From Phascolarctobacterium sp. (lineage in GTDB: Bacteria; Bacillota; Negativicutes; Acidaminococcales; Acidaminococcaceae): 28,757 bases of DNA. The stretch spans positions 1 to 28,757 of the forward strand of contig SFCN01000022.1 of assembly GCA_004558595.1 (NCBI GenBank), read 5' to 3'. How positions within the stretch are numbered: position 1 is the first letter of the stretch; every line of letters begins with the position of its first letter. Of this stretch, positions 24,389 through 28,757 are shown one piece after another. Position numbers and translations under genes: made by a program. The notes beneath the pieces are model-generated. The model did not search any database and was not told where the DNA came from. It saw only the letters and a program-made list of their open reading frames with translations.

Positions 24389-26743
24389 TCAGCCCCTTAG
24401 TAAATCATATTGGGTCAAACGCAGATTTTCTTTATAGATATTCTCAAAATCTCGCCGCCGAGCTTGAAGCTCAACATATAGGGGTGAATCCTCTAGCTGA
24501 CAGCGTTTGATAACATTCTTTCTTATTATACCATTTTTTAGGCTTACAAAACCAAGCTCTGCCATAATTTTTATGGCATTTTCACTAAGCTCCTGCTGAT
24601 TTTTCTGTAAAAGCCAAGAGATGTCTAGCTCACTACGCTGCTGCAAGAGCTCCATGACTAGCCTGTAGGCCTTGGTCATACCTTCGCGGTCAGGATAAAG
24701 TAATGGCAGCTGCTCTACGAGAGCCCCTCCATCCTGTTGCTTATAAAGTAAAAACAACGACTGCGCTCCACGTTGGCGTAGCGTCTTAACCATATCAGCT
24801 AGTGACTCCAGAGGAAAGTCTAAAAAGACAACATTCGCGCTCTGAAGAGTTGAGGCATCCATAGCCTTAAGCTGATTATAGGCTAAGAGCTTAATGTATG
24901 GAGCTAGCTGAGGCTCCTCTAGCTCAGGGACAATATGACTTGAATCATTGACAAAAACAAGCAACTGATTATTAGTCCGGGCTAAGGCTGTTAACAGCTG
25001 ATATTTACTAGCCAGATGAGCACGAAAATCCCCCACACTTAGCTCCTGCCGGATGCTTACGGCATGTAGCTGAACAGTGGTTTCGTCACGCCACACGTTG
25101 ATTTTAGGCTGGAAGGCCACATCAGCGATCATGCTGTCATACATAAAATACAGCAAGGCCGAGCTATTCCACATGATACAACGATAGGAAAAATCACCCT
25201 TATCCAGCAAAAACTGCAAATGGTTCTGCTCTCGCCCCATAGCCTTGCCATTATGTAAAAGGGCATGGCGAAAGGCGAAAACCGGTGGCATATTGGCACA
25301 GCCGCAGGGCTCTAAAAGCTGAAGCTCCTGCAAATCCTGCAGGGTTATTTCACCCTTATCCCCGATAACGCAATCCACGATTTGTCTTGGTTGATAATCC
25401 TCGGGCTTTAATACTTGCCGTACAAACTCTTTAAAGCGACGACGAAATTCTTCCACTTTTTCCGCAGGAAGGGTTAGACCAGCCGCCTGGTGGTGACCAC
25501 CGAACTGGGTCAAAATATCCGCCTCGGCAGCAATGGCCTCGTATAAATTCAGGGCAGGAATACTGCGACAGCTGCCCTTGGCCATATCTCCAGAAATACT
25601 TAATAAAATGGTCGGCAAATGATATTTATCCACTAAACGGGAAGCTACTATGCCGATAACGCCCTGATGCCAGCCCTCGCTGGCTAGCACAATGGCCGTA
25701 TCAATATGCTCCTCTTGAGCCAGCAGCGCTTCCGCTTCTTCCTGAATTTGCTTACTAATGTCTTGACGTAGACTGTTTTCCCGATTGAGCTCCGCTGCAA
25801 TCTCTGCGGCCTTATATGCGTCATCCGTCACCAAAAGCTCAACCGCCCGCTGGGCGTGCTCCAGCCGCCCTACAGCGTTCAAGCGAGGCGCCAAGCCAAA
25901 GCCAATATTATCCGAGGCGATACGCTGCCCAGACAAGCCGCTGGCTTCGATAAGGGCACGAAGGCCCACTAGCTGGGTGCTTTCCATGGCCGCTAGGCCA
26001 CGACGCACCAGCTCCCTATTCTCACCTATGAGAGGCACAATATCCGCCACGGTGCCTAATGCCGCCAGCTCCGTGAGCTCCGCCCACTCCGGCAGGCGTC
26101 CCGGCACCTTCTGCTCAAGAGCTTGGCACAGCTTAAAGGCTATGCCCACGCCGCTTAGCTCCTTAAAGGGATAAGCATCGTCAGCCTGCTTAGCGTTTAC
26201 GATGGCGAAAGCAGGAGGCAGCTGCTCCGGCACTGTATGATGATCCGTAATAATAATATCTAAGCATTGAGGCGCGTTTTCCACTTCATGTAGACCGCTG
26301 ATACCACAGTCCACGGTAATAACCAAAGTGGTGCCACCTTCAGCGATGCTCTGGAGAGCATCGTCATTTAGGCCATAGCCCTCACTTTTTCTTTGGGGAA
26401 TATAGGTCTGGACCTGTGCTCCCCTGCTCTGCAAATATATATATAGCAACGAGGACGCACTGATGCCGTCCACATCATAATCACCATAAACAGTGATTTT
26501 TTCCCCGACCCGCAGCGCCTTTTCAATGCGTCTAACAGATTTTTCCATGTCCCTAAGTAAAAAAGGGTCATGGAAGGGAGTTGTACTACCATAGAGAAAT
26601 TCGCGCATAGACTCGGTGTCATTCAAGCCTCGTTCCAGCAATATCCCTGTAACCAAGGGTGAAATCCCCAGCTCCGCAGCGAGGCAACCAGCCTTATGCT
26701 TATCATATTGGCGTATTTCCCAAATACGCTCCTTGTCCAACAT
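24389..26743 (-). CDS. recJ: Single-stranded-DNA-specific exonuclease RecJ
   Basis: RecJ is a 5'-3' ssDNA exonuclease in recombination and mismatch repair. The N-terminal DHH core has VYGDYDVDGISAS (D88, D90, D92), VDCGISG (D145) and the DHH triad (167-169). GTVADIVPLIGENRELV follows. The DHHA1 domain has FGGHHQAAGLTLP. The 784-residue length includes the C-terminal extension usual in Firmicutes RecJ, here poorly conserved and without recognisable motifs. The ATG shares a base with the lapA stop (TAATG), so the two are coupled. Confidence 0.96.
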   Translation of the reverse strand: MLDKERIWEIRQYDKHKAGCLAAELGISPLVTGILLERGLNDTESMREFLYGSTTPFHDPFLLRDMEKSVRRIEKALRVGEKITVYGDYDVDGISASSLLYIYLQSRGAQVQTYIPQRKSEGYGLNDDALQSIAEGGTTLVITVDCGISGLHEVENAPQCLDIIITDHHTVPEQLPPAFAIVNAKQADDAYPFKELSGVGIAFKLCQALEQKVPGRLPEWAELTELAALGTVADIVPLIGENRELVRRGLAAMESTQLVGLRALIEASGLSGQRIASDNIGFGLAPRLNAVGRLEHAQRAVELLVTDDAYKAAEIAAELNRENSLRQDISKQIQEEAEALLAQEEHIDTAIVLASEGWHQGVIGIVASRLVDKYHLPTILLSISGDMAKGSCRSIPALNLYEAIAAEADILTQFGGHHQAAGLTLPAEKVEEFRRRFKEFVRQVLKPEDYQPRQIVDCVIGDKGEITLQDLQELQLLEPCGCANMPPVFAFRHALLHNGKAMGREQNHLQFLLDKGDFSYRCIMWNSSALLYFMYDSMIADVAFQPKINVWRDETTVQLHAVSIRQELSVGDFRAHLASKYQLLTALARTNNQLLVFVNDSSHIVPELEEPQLAPYIKLLAYNQLKAMDASTLQSANVVFLDFPLESLADMVKTLRQRGAQSLFLLYKQQDGGALVEQLPLLYPDREGMTKAYRLVMELLQQRSELDISWLLQKNQQELSENAIKIMAELGFVSLKNGIIRKNVIKRCQLEDSPLYVELQARRRDFENIYKENLRLTQYDLLRG

Positions 26744-27096
26744 TATTTCTTATCCGTACCTTTATTAGCCTGAGGCTTGCTGGCGCTAGCAGGTTGGTCA
26801 TGCAGCTGCTGGGTATGCTGTAGCATGGCAATACGTTCCTCCAAGCGTTTGTTTTCTGTTTGCAGCTTGGTAATTTCCTCCTGCATTTTTTTATCCTGCA
26901 AATAATGCCGTGCCTTCATGGCCAACAGAAAGCAGGTGGCAACCAGCACACCGATTAAGAATGAGCCTAAGATTACCAGCACCAGCGAGGAAGAAAAGCT
27001 CCAAAAGATAAAGTTCAAGGAAACAGCCACAGCATTTTGTACAGCGAAAATAGCTACAATAATACTTAACAGAATAACTAAAATCAACAATGGCAT
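26743..27096 (-). CDS. lapA: LapA-domain membrane protein
   Basis: LapA-domain (DUF1049) proteins are small inner-membrane proteins; in Gram-negatives they regulate lipopolysaccharide assembly. I take the ATG at 27096 (MPLLILVILL) because GGAG lies 9 bases upstream. ATG at 27102 and TTG at 27105 are too close to it. The 117 residues have two membrane helices (about 1-20 and 35-58) separated by the family motif FAVQNAVAVSLNFIFW. A coiled coil (about 65-95, MQEEITKLQTENKRLEERI) follows, then a polar tail. It heads the operon with recJ. A promoter must lie in 27103-27198, an AT-rich stretch with TATAAC and TATAAA candidates but no clear -35. Confidence 0.85.
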   Translation of the reverse strand: MPLLILVILLSIIVAIFAVQNAVAVSLNFIFWSFSSSLVLVILGSFLIGVLVATCFLLAMKARHYLQDKKMQEEITKLQTENKRLEERIAMLQHTQQLHDQPASASKPQANKGTDKK

Positions 27097-27198
27097 ATCC
27101 ATCAACTCCTTTACGCAGAAAATTATTTTTTATAACTTGTTATATTCTGCTAAAAGTAGTATTTTTCCTGCTAAATACACAGAAAAATCACTGTATAC

Positions 27199-27250
27199 AT
27201 AAAAAAGCAGTGCTGATGATGACCTTCGAAAGCCATCAAAGCACTGCTTA
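27199..27250 (-). terminator. Terminator of the dap operon
   Basis: A perfect 10-bp outer stem (AAGCAGTGCT / AGCACTGCTT) encloses an inner stem (GATGGC / GTCATC, one G-U), followed on the minus strand by TTTTTTATG. It begins 8 bases after the CGGC-protein stop. Confidence 0.9.
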
Positions 27251-27257
27251 ATGATGT

Positions 27258-27659
27258 TTAAAATTCTTGGTAAATACCAGCTGCACGCTTTTTCGTAGCT
27301 GTTTTAGAAATATAAGTTCCCTTCACTACTGTAAAGCCTTTTTTAGCTAATAAATTTTGGATATACTCTAAATGCGGACAGGGAGATTTGTGATAGTTAT
27401 CACTCACCATGCAGCTAGATAAATGAACTATGACCTCGAAGCCATCCTCCTCAAAGCGACGCAAGCGCTTACGCAGATTCTCCAGCTTCACGCTGAGCCC
27501 AGCCCCACAGCAGCCACCGCAGGTAAAGGACATATAACGTGTGTCATCTGGGTACTGGCTAAATTTACCCTCACGGCTATAAAAGGCGTGGGTACAATTA
27601 TAGCCACAGCAACGCTTTTGCACTTGCTCACACTGGATAATTACAACAAGCTTGCTCAT
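27258..27659 (-). CDS. CGGC-domain protein, putative metal-binding
   Basis: The 133-residue protein matches the CGGC domain, a small family of unknown function thought to bind metal. It has nine or more cysteines: C10, C17, C18 and C22 near the N-terminus, the CGGCCG core (47-52), and C83 and C94 toward the end. An N-terminal strand VVIIQCEQ and the helix LENLRKRLRRFEEDGFEVIVHL suggest a small alpha/beta fold. It has no signal peptide. The ATG overlaps the dapA stop as ATGA, so translation is coupled to dapA, and a terminator follows. A link to lysine or diaminopimelate metabolism is only inferred from this. Confidence 0.8.
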   Translation of the reverse strand: MSKLVVIIQCEQVQKRCCGYNCTHAFYSREGKFSQYPDDTRYMSFTCGGCCGAGLSVKLENLRKRLRRFEEDGFEVIVHLSSCMVSDNYHKSPCPHLEYIQNLLAKKGFTVVKGTYISKTATKKRAAGIYQEF

Positions 27660-28552
27660 TTTACCATACCATAGTCCTTAAGGATGATGTCCAGCATGGA
27701 TACGCAATCAGCGCAGAGCGGGGTCAATGGCAGACGGGGTTTGCCCACATCAATACCGGTAACCTTGGTAACAGCGTATTTGATAGGAATAGGATTGCTC
27801 TCCATGAACATCGCTTTAGCTAAGGGTACCATCTTTTTATTCAAATCAGCTGCATCCTTATTGCGACCCTCTTCATAGGCTTGCATAACATCCTGCAAAA
27901 TTTGGCCATTGCAGTTAGCCAATACAGAAATCAAGCCCACAGCGCCAACTGCCATGAAGGGCAGAATCAGTCCGTCGTCGCCGCTATAAATGGAAATGCG
28001 TTCGGGCAATACTCTGTACAGCTCGGCGCATTGAGCCACGTTACCAGCAGCCTCTTTAATGGCTACGATATTGTCAAAATCCTTAGCCAGACGAGCCACA
28101 GTTGCCGGAGCAATATTGGAGCCAGTACGTCCGGGAACATTATACACAATAATGGGCAGCTTAGTGGACTTAGCCACGGCAGCGAAATGCTGATAGTAAC
28201 CCTCCTGAGTAGGCTTATTGTAGAAGGGGCCTACTACCAAAAGGCCATCTACCCCACAAGCTTCCATCTTCTTAACTAAGTCGATGGTAGAAGCGGTGCA
28301 GTTAGTGCCGGCGCCAGCAATAATGGGCGCACGACCATTGATATGCTTCACAATGGTTTCCATGAATTTGATTTTCTCATCCATATCCATGGTGGCAGCT
28401 TCACCGGTGGAGCCTTCGATAACAAGGCCATCGGTGCCATTAGCTAAAAGCCAATCAGCCAGCTGACAGCCAGCCTCATAATTTACGCTACCGTCCTCAG
28501 CAAAGGGAGTGACCATAGCAGTTAATAATCTACCAAAATAGGGCTTTGTCAT
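27656..28552 (-). CDS. dapA: 4-hydroxy-tetrahydrodipicolinate synthase DapA
   Basis: DapA condenses pyruvate with aspartate semialdehyde, the first committed step to diaminopimelate and lysine. The 298 residues are typical. They carry the GSTGEAATM motif (48-56), YNVPGRTGSNI with Y137 and R142, and the Schiff-base lysine K166 in VAIKEAAGN. Start is the ATG at 28552 with AGAGGTG upstream, 18 bases after the aspartokinase stop. The dapG-dapA pairing matches Bacillus-type operons. Confidence 0.96.
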   Translation of the reverse strand: MTKPYFGRLLTAMVTPFAEDGSVNYEAGCQLADWLLANGTDGLVIEGSTGEAATMDMDEKIKFMETIVKHINGRAPIIAGAGTNCTASTIDLVKKMEACGVDGLLVVGPFYNKPTQEGYYQHFAAVAKSTKLPIIVYNVPGRTGSNIAPATVARLAKDFDNIVAIKEAAGNVAQCAELYRVLPERISIYSGDDGLILPFMAVGAVGLISVLANCNGQILQDVMQAYEEGRNKDAADLNKKMVPLAKAMFMESNPIPIKYAVTKVTGIDVGKPRLPLTPLCADCVSMLDIILKDYGMVK

Positions 28553-28570
28553 AAGTTAATTACACCTCTT

Positions 28571-28757
28571 TTATAATTTAAAGGCATGGTGCAGCGCAGT
28601 TACAGCGTCTACCAAATGCTCTTCCTTAATAATTGCGGAAATGGTGGTATCGGAGTCCACAGTTTGCAAAATAGCGATATTCTTAGCAGCCAAAGCAGCT
28701 ACAAAGGTAGCCATAATTCCGGGTACGCCGCGCATAGCGCTGCCAACTACGGAAACC
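28571..28757 (-). CDS. dapG: Aspartate kinase (DapG-type), C-terminal end only
   Basis: The visible 61 residues are the last ACT domain of an aspartokinase, which phosphorylates aspartate at the head of the lysine/threonine/methionine pathway. They read VSVVGSAMRGVPGIMATF, then LAAKNIAILQTVDSDTTISAI, and end LHHAFKL. The IAILQTxDSxTTI wording resembles Bacillus DapG (aspartokinase I, diaminopimelate-inhibited) more than LysC. The rest lies beyond the right edge. Confidence 0.85.
   Translation of the reverse strand, partial: VSVVGSAMRGVPGIMATFVAALAAKNIAILQTVDSDTTISAIIKEEHLVDAVTALHHAFKL

Overview
The window looks like a chromosomal segment of a diderm Firmicute, most likely a Negativicute (an Acidaminococcaceae-like gut anaerobe would fit; the genus is a guess). 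The backbone is Firmicutes in content and order: recJ-rel-dtd-...-hisS-aspS, 6S RNA next to rarA, HemZ, and a DapG-type aspartokinase before dapA. Two proteins point to an outer membrane: an OmpH/Skp-like periplasmic chaperone with a signal peptide, and LapA. Almost everything is on the minus strand. Only mocA and ilvD are on the plus strand.

Region 1 (1-10118) is a molybdenum hydroxylase island. On the minus strand it holds the three subunits of a xanthine-dehydrogenase-family enzyme (FAD, 2Fe-2S and molybdopterin subunits, in that order), then moaA, moaC and the first codons of a MOSC protein. A divergent mocA (Moco cytidylyltransferase) and an NCS2 purine permease follow, then xdhC, yqeB and yqeC. 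YqeB and YqeC mark selenium-dependent molybdenum hydroxylases, so the set reads as uptake, cofactor synthesis and maturation, and an oxidation enzyme for purines or related N-heterocycles. The main oddity is moaA. Its reading frame is open, but it lacks about 50 residues carrying the N-terminal radical-SAM CxxxCxxC cluster and the GGEP motif.

Region 2 (10175-13750) holds single genes with their own promoters and terminators: ompH, a FabK-like enoyl-ACP reductase, and a strongly codon-biased ilvD on the plus strand.

Region 3 (13755-27102) holds rarA, a well-supported 6S RNA just upstream of it, and then a tightly packed unit read lapA-recJ-rel-dtd-MBL hydrolase-AI-2E transporter-hemZ-hisS-aspS. 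That unit ends in a strong terminator and has many 1-4 base stop/start overlaps. It combines single-strand DNA exonuclease, (p)ppGpp, D-aminoacyl-tRNA editing and tRNA charging functions.

Region 4 (27199-28757) is the end of a lysine/diaminopimelate operon: the 3' end of dapG, dapA, and a translationally coupled CGGC-domain protein, closed by a terminator.

The only stretch over 300 bases without a protein gene (15051-15387) holds the 6S RNA and the aspS terminator. I found no CRISPR array, tRNA, rRNA, insertion sequence or prophage. No clearly new multi-gene system is visible. The best leads are the deleted MoaA, the selenium-type hydroxylase island, the 6S RNA and the DapA-coupled CGGC protein.
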